Positions 9,891 through 20,864 of a stretch of DNA of 41,389 bases are shown one piece after another. The notes under the pieces were generated by a model. It searched no databases and was not told where the DNA came from. It saw only the letters and a list, made by a program, of their open reading frames with translations. Within the stretch, counting starts at the first letter, position 1, and the number at the start of each line of letters is the position of its first letter. The stretch spans positions 1 through 41,389 of the forward strand of contig JBBBWG010032730.1 of assembly GCA_037176905.1 (NCBI GenBank), written 5' to 3'. The position numbers and the translations under genes were made by a program. Source of the DNA: Azolla pinnata (Eukaryota > Streptophyta > Polypodiopsida > Salviniales > Salviniaceae).

Positions 9891-11735
9891 TGGTTAACCT
9901 CTTCGGTCTCCTCATCAAAATAGCTTTATAGACCTTAACCTTGTATTTTGTGTATTTCACACCAGAAATCTCATCGGGCAATTTGCCAGAATGACATTTA
10001 AAATCTGTCTTCCTGCTGCTAGTGTTCGTGCTTCTTAAGAAACCTTAAGCACAATTAAAGACCATATCGCGAGTTTTTCGACCAGACCGGACGTAGACCT
10101 CATGTGATCTGCAACAACCATGCATGTGGGTGGAGATAGCATCCCTTGGTCCTTATCAAGGTCTTATTCTTTGTAAGTGAAACGTCCATTCCACGCATCA
10201 ATATTGCAAAGCCATATCCTGCATTCACTTATTATTTGATTGTTGGATGGGGTTGTGATTGACAACCTTATCATCATCTTGTGGATTCCTACTTAATTAA
10301 TACATTGATCTCTTTGATGATGCAGTACTTCTTGTCAAATTGGCCGATCATCGAAGCTTCAAAGCTCGACCGATCAAATCAGCGTCCATCTGATCAATAA
10401 GTTGTCCTTTTTTTTCCAAAAATGATTCAACCTTGTACTAATATAAACCATGTCTACAAGGACATACACAAAGAGACTTATCCAAAGTGGTTTACAAGCA
10501 AGTTCTCTTAACAACCTGCCGAGCCAATCATTACCATGGCCATGCATACTGATCTGCAATTTGTTGACTGAATCAGAATGATTGGCTTATTACAATTATC
10601 CTCGTCAAGTTGATCAGCAAGCAAGCGAGTTATGTCTTGCCACCTACCAAGCTGATCATTGTTCCATCACTTTCCGATCATAAACTATTGATCAATCGTA
10701 ACAAGCTGTCAGCATCTATTATGCGACGGGCAGGTGATAAATCCGGAGCTCTTCATCGTCATCCATGATTGAAGCGCAGATCATCGTGGATAGTCGTGTG
10801 CATTCATGTTTAATTGTTTTATGGCACATGCTAGCTAGCGCTTCAATTCTACAACTGTGCCTTTGTGTAGGCATTGAATTATTTGTTGCGATTCAAAGGG
10901 ACTGCAATCGATCCACAGAGTACCTCAATTAGCAAATAGACATGGATTGATCAGCGCACACAATTGGAGATATTTCTACGTGGTAAGTTGGAGGCCTTTG
11001 ACGTGTTCCCATTGATCGATTTCGGTAGTAACACGACCCGTGTTGTTGCACTATCACTTTAATCGAGGCTTTGAACTCCAACGATGATCATCTGCACAAT
11101 ATCTTCCATTCAGTTTGGTGACGGACGTTGCGAAAAAAGGGCCCCACCATACAAAGAAAGGGCAAGTGACTAGGACTTGTAATCTCGACACCATTGATGA
11201 AAGTCGGCTTCAATCTTTACGGCTTTAAACTTTAGGATCCTCCATGGTTCCATTCGATAAATATCTTGCGCTCAATGGGGGCTTGAAACAAGTCCATCAC
11301 CAGCTGGAATCATTGAATTCGCCCCTTGTCAAATGGGGTTCAAACTTTGATTGATTCTATGGAGCTTGCGCTTCATGAGAGGCCTCTTAGAGTGTGCAAA
11401 TAAAATATCCCCATAGATCCTCAAAGCTCATAACTCTTTCTTGAAATAGTGTAAAAGGTCATGGCAATTAGGGAACAAGTTTTGCCTGATAATACTAAAT
11501 AAGACTAGATTCCCAACCAAAGGCTAGAAATGCCCCAAAGTTAAACATTGTCCGAAACAAGCCTTACCTGCTTCAGTGAGTATCACAACTCTTATCGAAC
11601 TAGATTTTCTCCACCTAAAGTGGTGTTATATTTCTCCAAAGTAGTTTTTCCCTTTGGACAATAACATTTACCTACAAAGGGCTAACTGGTTAATATAAGT
11701 TGTTCTAACTCCAAACTAGTTATGGTTTCTAGTTG
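9891..11735. other. gene-free stretch, probable old repeats
   Basis: No supported gene. An oligo(T) run with adjoining CCAAAAATGATTC at about 10408-10430 looks like the A-rich 3' end of a minus-strand LINE, but no coding remnant can be read convincingly beside it. Confidence 0.35.
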
Positions 11736-11759
11736 TCACAAACCCACCAACTGGCAAAT

Positions 11760-12144
11760 TAAGACAAAGCTTGGATGATGAGGCTATGAGCAAAGAGAAT
11801 TGATAATGCTATGAACTCACAAAACTAGGAACAACAAGGGGAAATAAAGTACAGATGAATATGACGAGATGGAACAAAACGAAAATATTAGATTGATGTG
11901 TCAGTGATTAGCATTGAATTCTCCCTTGGGGTCAGGGAGGTTACAAGTATTTATATTATGAGCTGAATTGCACGCATTAGAATAGTTTCTAGAATTTTCT
12001 AGAGGTATGTGACTATAATATATATTTAAATCAATGTGTGTTTATATCAAACTGGTTGATCATGATGTTTTTTTATCGGAAGGTTATATGTTCAATTCTT
12101 TTAAATTATATATTTTATATATCTTATGTCACTTCATCATGACA
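11760..12144 (+). repeat. repeat family R, copy A
   Basis: The longest copy of a family found four times between here and 14483. Landmarks in order: GATGAGGCTATGAGC, CTAGGAACAACAAG, GGTCAGGGAGGTTACAAGTA, TTTCTAGAATTTTCTAGAGG, a GGTTGATCATGATGTTTTTT segment, a B-box-like TGTTCAATTC, and a terminal ATATCTTATGTCAC...TGACA. It could be a solo LTR, a SINE-like element or a foldback transposon. I found no clear target duplication. Confidence 0.6.
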
Positions 12145-12287
12145 TTATCCTCCCCTTTAAGGTCACTATTTTGAAAGCGTCATGTGGCAAGGGTGAATGA
12201 AGTAAACAACTGAAATGAAGTAAATTGATAACTAAGCAAAATGCGGTCATTACCAAGAATCGTAAAGTGTTCAAAGGGGTATGAGCA

Positions 12288-12720
12288 ATCACGCACGTTG
12301 CTAATCGGGAACATGAATTGGAACACCAATGGAAGTGAGCAACCATGTATGGCCCTCACAGGAACTTGAACACTAGTGCACGTGAGCAACCATATGCGGT
12401 TCTCATCGAAAACTAAAGCACAAATGGGTGAACGACTATGTGCGTGAACATATAAACGTGAACGACTATATGCAGAATGAGAACCAGAACACTAACAAAC
12501 ATGAGCGACCATGTGTGACCATCACCAGGAACTAGAACACCAAAGAGCGTAAGCGACCATGTGCAGTCCTCACTGCGAACTTGAACAAGAATGGGCGCGA
12601 GCGACCATGTGCAACCCTCGCCAAAACTAGAACACCAACATGCGTGGGCAACCACATGTAGTACTCACAAGGAACTGGAGCACAAACAAGTGAAATGGGT
12701 GAAACAATCCATGCAAAGCG
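12288..12720. repeat. ~60-bp tandem array
   Basis: Seven or so degenerate units with the pattern GAGCGACCATGTGCG, then a CCTCACCAGGAACTAGAACA core. It lies between copies A and B of repeat family R. Reverse-strand frames across it are artefacts of the periodicity. Confidence 0.75.
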
Positions 12721-13139
12721 ATCGACTCAACTTCTTTTATCATGAAAGAGTAAAGAATCAATGTTGACTCAAAATGCGATACAAACAATAGTGCGTTTGA
12801 GCAACTAACGTGACCCTCATAGGAAAGTGAGCGATTGTGACCCCCATCAAAACTAGAAAGATAGGCAATTGAAATTAATCCTCACTAATGAAAACCGGAA
12901 TGAAATGCAGACTTTATATATATGATTATGAATGGCGATCAGGAAGGTAGAGCGATGATGATACTAAAATACCATATAACATAGTGTTGACGACGATAAA
13001 TGTTAAGCAAAGTAGTGTTGATGACAACAACGATAGGTTGAATATAATAATATAAAAAACGACCCGATGAAGAAGTGTCTCTTGAACTAGTGACTATGAC
13101 CAAGTTGATGAGGCCCCCTTTGAAAGTGATGAGAATGAG

Positions 13140-13265
13140 TATGGTGATGATGATGACTTTGGAAGCAAGGACGGTCATGATGGTACATCTAGCACCAAGG
13201 ATGGGGATAATGGTAACTTTGGCAGCAAGGATGATGATCTTTGGAAGTAACGATGGTGATGACAG
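13140..13265. repeat. short GATGATGA / TTTGGCAGCAAGGA repeat
   Basis: About four units of roughly 30-36 bp sharing CTTTGGAAGCAAGGA followed by GATGATGGT-type triplets. Confidence 0.55.
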
Positions 13266-13339
13266 TATCTCTAAACGAAAAGGTGAAAGCGACAATTTGA
13301 ATCCCCCCCTTTCACTTGAAGCTTCACTCGCCTCTAGAG

Positions 13340-13513
13340 TATTAGAATACTTTTTAGAACTTTCTAGAGTTATATGATTAGAATGTATATCCAAATCAAA
13401 TAATTTTTATATATAAATGTGTTTATATCAAAACGATTGAGCGTGATGTCTTTTTATTGTAAGATTATCGGTTCAATTTTTTTAAACTATATATCTTATG
13501 TCACTGTATCATG
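13340..13513 (+). repeat. repeat family R, copy B (partial)
   Basis: Shares with copy A the TTAGAATAC...TTTCTAGAG segment, GATTGAGCGTGATGTCTTTT, the GGTTCAATT B-box-like motif and the end ATATCTTATGTCACTGTATC. It lacks the left part of copy A. Confidence 0.65.
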
Positions 13514-14005
13514 AGTAGTAACTTATATTATACTTTGCTCTTCAAATATGTAGGTTCAAGCAAAGATTCGAATTTGTATAAAACTTAAATTAATATAACA
13601 CAAATTGTAGTTGCTTATACTAGATCAATTTGTAAAATGCATCCCATTAATACAAGTATGAACCTTTTTATGGAAAAAGAGCACTACCTGTGGATATGGC
13701 ACGCGGAACAAGTTTAGCAACAAGCCCTTTGATTGATCCCCCATTACTCTTTGGATTCTATTTCGATCGAGTGGGGGTCAATTGCATGGGCGTCTCTGTC
13801 TACTCACATCGCAAACTTTTTTTTTTCTCCAAAAATTAGATTCTACATTAATGAAAATAATTACAAAAATCAACAAGTGTGATCCCAAGACTACAAATAA
13901 TGTTCAATAATGTTCACTATATACCCTCTATCTTTACGTAAGTAGCTACAAGTTGTATATCAAGCCAAGAAGGCACTAGGAAAACTAATCCCATAGTTCA
14001 TTGCA
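13514..14005. other. gene-free stretch with possible LINE tail
   Basis: No gene. At 13818-13850 an oligo(T) run followed by CTCCAAAAATTAGATTC resembles the poly(A) end of a minus-strand L1-type LINE, similar in wording to the one near 10408. Confidence 0.35.
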
Positions 14006-14240
14006 TGTCACGATAAAGTGACATAAGATATATAAAATATATAGTTGAAAAGAATTGAACCTATAGCCTTAAAAAGATATGAATTTTTATTTATATTTTT
14101 ATTTATTTATTTATTTATTTTACTATGTTCATTTCTATCTTCATTCACTCTTGTTGTTCCTAGCTTCATGAGTTCATTCTCTTCGCTCATAGCCTCATCA
14201 TTTAAGCGTTATCTTAGTTTGTTAATGATGTGTTCGTGAT
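14006..14240 (-). repeat. repeat family R, copy D (inverted)
   Basis: Reverse-orientation copy. Its left end TGTCACGATAAAGTGACATA is the inverse of the right end of the other copies, and the inner part (14130-14215) is the inverse of the GATGAGGCTATGAGC...GGAACAACAAG block of copy A. The middle of the family consensus is missing and replaced by ATTT repeats. Confidence 0.65.
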
Positions 14241-14242
14241 AA

Positions 14243-14483
14243 CCCTTAGGATCAAGGAGGTTAGAAGTATTTATATTATGACCTGAGCTACATGCATTAG
14301 AATATTTTCTAGAACTTTTTAGAGGTATGTGGCTAGAATATATATTTAAATGAAAAATAAATTGTATATAAAATGTGTGTTTATATAAAGATGATTGAAC
14401 ATGGTGTCTTTCTCTCGTAAGGTTACAGGTTCAATTCTTTTTAACTATAAATCTCATATATCTTATGTCATTATATTGTGACA
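14243..14483 (+). repeat. repeat family R, copy C
   Basis: Direct copy abutting the inverted copy D. It has ATCAAGGAGGTTAGAAGTAT, TTTCTAGAACTTTTTAGAGG, GATTGAACATGGTGTC, GGTTACAGGTTCAATTC and the end TCTTATGTCATTATATTGTG-ACA. Together D and C form a 478-bp imperfect inverted repeat with arms of about 70 bp. Confidence 0.65.
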
Positions 14484-14559
14484 TCGAATGGATTGGCCCG
14501 AATCTAATTTAGAATCAAGTTTATTGTGTTGTTGTTTTCCTCCTGTTACCTTCCTATAG

Positions 14560-15000
14560 CAAATGTCTAGCCGGTTAAATTCCATTTTGTGGTTGTATAG
14601 TTCCATTGCAGTTAAAGCAAATGTCGCTTTCCATTTCTCTGTTGAAGCTAATCTTCTAGTTATTGCTTATTGTAGGTGCCTTCAAGCTCATCATATTGCC
14701 CTTCAATGGTTAATACCAGCTCTTGCCAAATGTCTCTCACGGTCTCTTCAGAGAGTTCTTCAATTGTTTGAAAAACCTTTTTAGATTTTGCTTTCCAGGT
14801 GTACCACAATGTGATGCTACTAATAAGTTTCCATTTAATTCCATATTCTTGCAGTTTTAAGGTAGGGGCCAAGGAGCAGTGGAGGCTTTGAAGCCTTTGC
14901 AAATCCTAGACAAAAAAGAATGAGTTCAAGGCACTAAGAAGTAGAAGCAGATGGGGGAAAATTGATTTTCACACCATGGGCACATACGTAAGGTGAGGCA
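14560..15000 (-). pseudogene. LINE C-terminal remnant
   Basis: The minus strand at 14660-14902 reads ITLWYTWKAKSKKVF followed by EETVRDIWQELVLTI, the pattern seen after the zf-RVT domain of plant L1-type retrotransposons (family form ITLWxIWKARNxxVF...). Similar but frame-broken coding continues on both sides. No catalytic domain survives. It is probably a truncated, long-dead insertion. Confidence 0.5.
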
Positions 15001-16006
15001 CAAATTGGTCTTCACAGAATGCATAGAACCTTGGGCAGAAACTAAAAAATAATCATTAGTACATCAAACATTTTTGTACTTATCACCTAGGTCACTTAGA
15101 GATCACGTGCAAACCTCTTTATACAATTTTGTTGGTGTCTTTTGGCATGTTCATGTAGGGAAATTTTCACATACAGAAACTCAAAATTTGAAAAACAAGG
15201 CTAAGTTTTTCTTTCTTAACCCTGTTTTAGCCATTCTATTCAAATACCAAAGTCTAAAATTATTTTATCAATAGAGCAACTACCGAATGCTTCAAAATTA
15301 ACATGGTGCTAGCCAACATCCATTGCTCTAATTTCACCTCTTTCTCCAAAGAGATGCATAAAATCGAAGAAACAAATTATGACCGGTAGAAACTCTTACT
15401 TACATTAACATGGAGAGAAATCGGAAATACAATACGTGGATAGCAAATGTTGCAAGAGCGGGAACATTGGAATCAACAGAGAAAGGACGTTTTTGGGATA
15501 CAAAACTCTTCTGTTCTGCATAAGAAGGAAAGAGGTACCCAAATTCTATGGCAGTAGAAACTGTCGTCTTGGCTTTATGTAGATGCCCGAATTTTGTGGT
15601 GATAGAAAACCGCCGAGGATAAGCAAAAGGTGACCGGCTTACAGTGTATCAAGCTTGCTTTCTTCTGTAAGCAGCCTGTAACAGGCCGCGAATTGTAAAG
15701 CCTGAATGCAAGCAAGATCTTTCAGGGAAGCGTCAGACCTACAATCAGCTATATGCATGTACTTTTGAACAGCTGCATGCAGCTTCTTGCAATCGAATCA
15801 GCACGCGCGAAGAAGCGGGAAACAACTCCGCCACCACCGTTTTCGACGTAAATCATCTGTTCTTATGACTCTATTTGCTCTGATCAGAGGTCTTAACACA
15901 TTTCTCATACATACACATAAAATATACACAGGCGTGGTTTTGTAACCATGGTCAACCTAACCCAACCGGGGTTCAATTCTAACCATGGTTAAGTTTAGAG
16001 CTTCTT
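15001..16006. other. gene-free stretch and GLCAK promoter side
   Basis: No gene or repeat recognised up to about 15900. The last 200 bp should hold the glucuronokinase promoter. I see no convincing TATA box at a fixed distance. Confidence 0.4.
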
Positions 16007-16079
16007 CGTCTTCTTCTTTCTTCTTCTTCTTTCTTCTTCTTCTTCTTCTTCTTCTTTCTTCTTCTTCTTCTTCCTGCTT
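16007..16079. repeat. CTT microsatellite in GLCAK leader
   Basis: Imperfect (CTT)n ending 13 bp before the start codon of glucuronokinase, thus probably in the 5' leader. Pyrimidine-rich leaders also precede KDSR (as GAA on the gene strand) and NDUFS7 in this window. Confidence 0.8.
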
Positions 16080-16092
16080 CTGATCAGCGGCT

Positions 16093-19000
16093 ATGGCGGA
16101 CACAGAGATCGAGCACCGAGCTTACGCCCGCGTCGGCCTCCTGGGAAACCCTAGCGACGCTTACTTCGGCTGCACTCTCTCCTTCTCCCTCGCCAACTTC
16201 TGGTCCTCTGTCACCCTGTCGCCCTCCGATTCCATCGCCATCCGACCTCATCCTCGCCACGATCCTCTGCACTTCCCGTCCCTGCAACACCTGGTAAGCT
16301 CCCGAAAGTCCCATCCTCCCTTTTTGTTTTCGCCTTCGCCTTCGCCTTCTTCCTCCGATGGGATGGTGAAAAGCCTACACTGTAGGTGAAGAGAGTGGAG
16401 GACGAGGGTTTCTACGGCGGGGTGAGGCTTCTCCTGTCTGCATGCCGGAGCTTCCATCGCTACTGCTCCCACCATGGCATCACGCTGCACTCCAACAACT
16501 TCACCTTGTCCTATGATACCAACATCCCCAGGCAGGTAAGATCTCGGAACTCTTTCTCCTCTCCTCATCTAATTCCTTTTATCCTTCACAATTGTTTTTT
16601 CTCGTCCTTTCAATCAAGTCTAGAACGGAAAGCTCCATTTTTTTTGCATAGGCAAGCTCCAATTCTGTGTATACAACATGTAGACCCGGATTTAGTTTTC
16701 TGTACATCCTTGGGGATCCTCTTTGCGTCATGCCATCCTTGTCCTGAAACATGCATTGTGCATTCGATCATTCGGGAAGATTATGCAGGTCCTCCATGGC
16801 TGCATGTGGCTTGCTTTTCTGCAGCAGTTCAATAATCTGGGAATTTTTGAAAGCGCATCAAAGGGCTAGATTGCATGCAATGAAATGAGTCCTCGGTTGT
16901 TTTTCTTCTCTAATTACCGATCATGCGAAATCATGGATTTCCATGTTAATCACTGGTACTAACACATTGAGATTTTCAAATACGAATTCATGCACTTTCC
17001 GAGTACCGTTATTTCCTGCTATGTTCCTGTTTGTGATCATCGATCATGCCACAGCTATAGGAAACCATAAACCCTAAACCCTAGTCTTGTATCAGTTTAT
17101 ATTGTTATGGAGGAAGGCTAGAACACAATATATCCTCATCTTTTAAGTGAAACCTCATTATAAAGGACCTGCATGCAGACATACATACGTATCTATCAGG
17201 AATGTCAGAGTCCTGAGATTTTTCTCAGCATAGCCAATCAGAGTGTAGAGGATTTGCATGCATCCATAGATACACACGTACTTTGTAAGATATCAAAAAC
17301 ACCATATGCGTACTTTGTAAAACCCTAAACCCTGAAACACTGATGAACTTGAATTACCTTGTCATGGAGGATGGAAAAAACACCTCGTATTCTCCATTAT
17401 TTATTTATGTATGTACATTCAAAATGGAAGGTATACCATAGACTCTGTGGGAGATGTGCATGCACCCATAGATAATTCAAATGTACCTACACTGTAATTG
17501 CTAAGGTTTTCTTACCGTCTAAACCAGTATACCTTTTGCCTTCGTAAATTGTAAAGTTTACGGACATATTCTAGCAACTTTTAGCAATGTCTAGATTCAA
17601 ATTTATGTGTTGATAATCTGTTAAGACATTGCAGCTGTGCAGGATGCAGTAATTTTTGTACGGTGGATTGCTTGTTTGCAGACTGGTCTTTCTGGTTCAA
17701 GTGCCATTGTATGTGCCGCTTTTAGTTGCTTGCTGGACTTCTATGATGTGGGCCACTTGGTAAAAATAGAGGATAGGCCATCGATAATCCTGAGTGCAGA
17801 AGAGGATATCGGGATAACAGCTGGTTTACAGGATCGTGTCGTACAAGTGTATGGTGGCCTTGTGTACATGGTATGTACTTGAATTGATCCTTAGCATATA
17901 ATTATATATGCTAGGTATTTTAAAATTATTCTACTTTATTTGTTGAAATACTTAGAATATGTATTCTACATAAAATTGTTAAAACACACATACAATACAT
18001 CAAATATTCCAGCAAGTAATTGAATACGTCCAAGCATGAAAAATGTAGCGTAGAAGTAAAATGCATGTTGGTTATCCAGTTACTTATTATGGGTTGAATT
18101 CTCTCATTTCCCTTCTGTCTTTTTTTTCTTTTAGGACTTCAACAAGAAGTTTATGGAGAATAGAGGGCATGGAACATACATACCGATGGATGCATCTCTA
18201 CTACCACAAGATCTCTATCTCATATATGCTGAAAATCCCAGTGACTCTGGCAAGGCACTATTTTTTGTTAACTTTCAGACTTAAGTACTCATCAAATGTG
18301 AGTTTCTCATTGGGCTATGTGGATAATGATACTGTTTTCAGGTTCATAGCTCTGTACGAAAACGATGGATGGATGGGGACACATCAATAAGATCATGGAT
18401 GGATGAAGTTGCTGAACTAGCTGTCAAAGGTAGATCTGCCCTAGAGGCTGGCGATCATTTATTGCTTGCTAAGCTCATGAACCGGAATTTTGAGTTGCGA
18501 AGGTAGCAATCTGGATCATTCATTTTGCATATTCTCTTCCCTAGAGTCCGTTATTCCCATCTTGTCATATGTAGTCCTATATGTTGGTTTTGTTTCCACC
18601 GAATAATAAACGTTAAGGTGAAATTAATAGATTAGATGAGTTTAACTGAATATTGTTTTACTGTATTATAGTGATGATGTGTATATTTAGTATCGTTTCT
18701 TCTTTTTTGGAATGAAGCAGAAGGATGGCCATGTGTGGCATTCAACCATGCTAAAGCTAAATTCTTTAACATTTGAGAGTCGCCGAATTGTATCATTTCT
18801 TGATCTGATAAAAGCAGTTTATATATTGAACCATGAGAGTACAAGAACCCTTAGGTGTTTGCTTCAGATGCCAGGATCTTATTGCAAAAGATGAAGCCTG
18901 TAAGCTAGCGCCTAGAAAAGCAACTCCTTCAAGGACAAAGTGCCTATGTAAAGCTCAGTTACAAACAATCTAAATAAAACCCTAGACGCTAAGTTCACAA

Positions 19001-19473
19001 TGGTGATTACACAAACACAAATTGGACTCTTGTGAAGGCCCTTGCACGCATCTTATTGGGTCATCTGCTTTTGGCTTGACAATGGTGGTAAAATATCATC
19101 CTGTTAGCTATATCTACTCTCTTTGTAATGAGTATTCTGGTAGAAAGCTTAAATGTTTATGCCTAATAAGATTTTAGGGTTATATTTGTTGATGTTGAAT
19201 AAGTGGTTTACTTTGTTGTGATGAAAATCTAGGGCCATGTTTGGTGATGAGGCCCTTGGGGAGATGAACATACGGATGGTGCAAGTGGCACAAAGTGTGG
19301 GTGCAGCTTGCAAATTCACTGGGAGTGGAGGTGCTGCTATTGCCTTTTGTCCCAATGGAGAGAGCCAGGTAAGGGAGCTTGAGGATGCATGTAAAGCTGC
19401 TGGTTTCACCATTGCAAAAGCTGTCCTTGGGCCATCATTTGTCACGGTATCTTCTCAGATCGCTCCAGAATAA
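16093..19473 (+). CDS. GLCAK: glucuronokinase (GHMP kinase family)
   Basis: Phosphorylates D-glucuronate at C1 with ATP. The product feeds UDP-glucuronate synthesis from the inositol oxygenation pathway for cell-wall sugars; cytosolic by family. Exons: 16093-16293, 16386-16535, 17682-17870, 18135-18254, 18342-18502, 19233-19473; they close in frame to 353 aa against about 360 in Arabidopsis. Conserved blocks: [20 protein letters not shown] near the N-terminus, [17 protein letters not shown] (109-125, the ATP-binding GHMP motif), [12 protein letters not shown] in exon 3, [11 protein letters not shown] in exon 4 and [11 protein letters not shown] (302-312, the third GHMP motif). Intron 4 starts with GC, not GT, if the family sequence is kept (see findings). 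Intron 2 contains telomere-type motifs. It is convergent with the RRM gene to the right. Confidence 0.95.
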
Positions 19474-20864
19474 CTTCCTATTTTTACCTTCTTCCCTTAT
19501 TTCCTTACAGGATAGCCAATCCATCGAAAAGTATATATATACCTAGGCCTTATCATTAATCGTTACTACCTCAGCATTGTTCATTCACTCCCCCTGTAAT
19601 ACTTACAGGATAAGTTTTCCAGATAATTTAGAGCTAGTGAGGAAATAAATTGTTTTTACCATGAATACCAAAAATAAATATAGCAATTCTTTCTCATAAA
19701 CCGTTATCTTTTCTTATGGTATAAATCTGTTGTTACTTCCTTAGTACACGATAGTTATCCTGACTTCTTTAGAACAACATTCTTTAAAAAAAATGTAACT
19801 GATAGTGTATCGTCTTGTGTTTTGTCCCTTGAGAATTGGCCATATACTCGTTCATATGCCTTGACCATTTCTTTCATGTACTACCAAATATTTCGGTTAA
19901 ATTGGCGTTGACAAAGTTGCAAGATGATGAATTTTGATCATAGCTCCGAGATGTTTGATATCATCAATATGAAATATTTGGTGGTATTTACGTGGTGGAG
20001 ACTATTATTTTGTGTGCAAAGATTATGGGGGAGTATCTAGAGAAGCATGGTTACGTTTTCCCAACGAGAAGAAAACAGTAGCTAAGTAATACAATGAGAG
20101 GAAAAGAGCAAGCAGATGCTGAAGATTACTGGTTTGGTTGAATTCAATGCAAATGTAACAGCAAATTGTACTGTTTACGAAATACAGCCCTTGATTGATG
20201 ATACTGTTATAAAAGACAGCAGATCTGCTGCATCATTTGAACATGCTGTTCATTCAGCATGCACATTTCTTTGAATTTTGCTTTCATTTTCCTATCTCCC
20301 TTATATCATCAGTGCTTTCATGATTACGGTTTAGATTAAGTGATATGTATTATGTAGTAATGCATATCTATAGCTATCGATACCCTTCTACGTCCAAAGA
20401 TGTTTTGAAAATATGCAACGCTAGATCCTCTGACATTATCCCTTCCATTATGGCTACTACATGCTAGTGTGAGTTTCTAGTTAATGCCTAATTGAAGTTG
20501 ATAGAACCCAAATCTTCTATCAGCATCACACCAATTAGCACTGCCTCCAAGAGTGTTCCTTGCCAAACATGACCAAGCATTAGAAGCTAATTTTTTGTCA
20601 ACCCTCATGATAAACAACATAGATATGATGTACGCCTCCATGTGTAAAATGTCTCGCTTGTCGGGTTCAATTTTAAGGCACTCAAAAGGCATAAATCTGA
20701 TACAATGTCTCGACAAATCTGGCTTTTCTTTACTAGACTGAGAGAAACAGAGCTCTATACACATCCTTTCAGACAAGAGCACACAAGGTGCCATTTCCAG
20801 CTGGTGACAGAGCAAAATCATCCATTCCACAAATTAGGAGAAAAAAAAAGAGCATTCTTTACTA
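19474..20864. other. intergenic, convergent gene ends
   Basis: Separates the 3' ends of GLCAK (plus) and the RRM gene (minus). AT-rich, no gene recognised. It should contain both 3' UTRs. Confidence 0.5.

Noticed and set aside
12950..13400. Frames of 151 and 100 codons on opposite strands
   Set aside because: They lie across triplet repeats and an R copy, and match no protein family.
14420..14440. B-box-like GGTTCAATTC as a tRNA gene
   Set aside because: No paired acceptor stem or anticodon arm can be drawn; it is a repeated motif inside family R.
19369..19374. Possible splice donor (CAG|GTAAGG) inside the last glucuronokinase exon
   Set aside because: Reading through keeps the family sequence ([15 protein letters not shown]) to a normal stop at 19473, so the site is probably unused.
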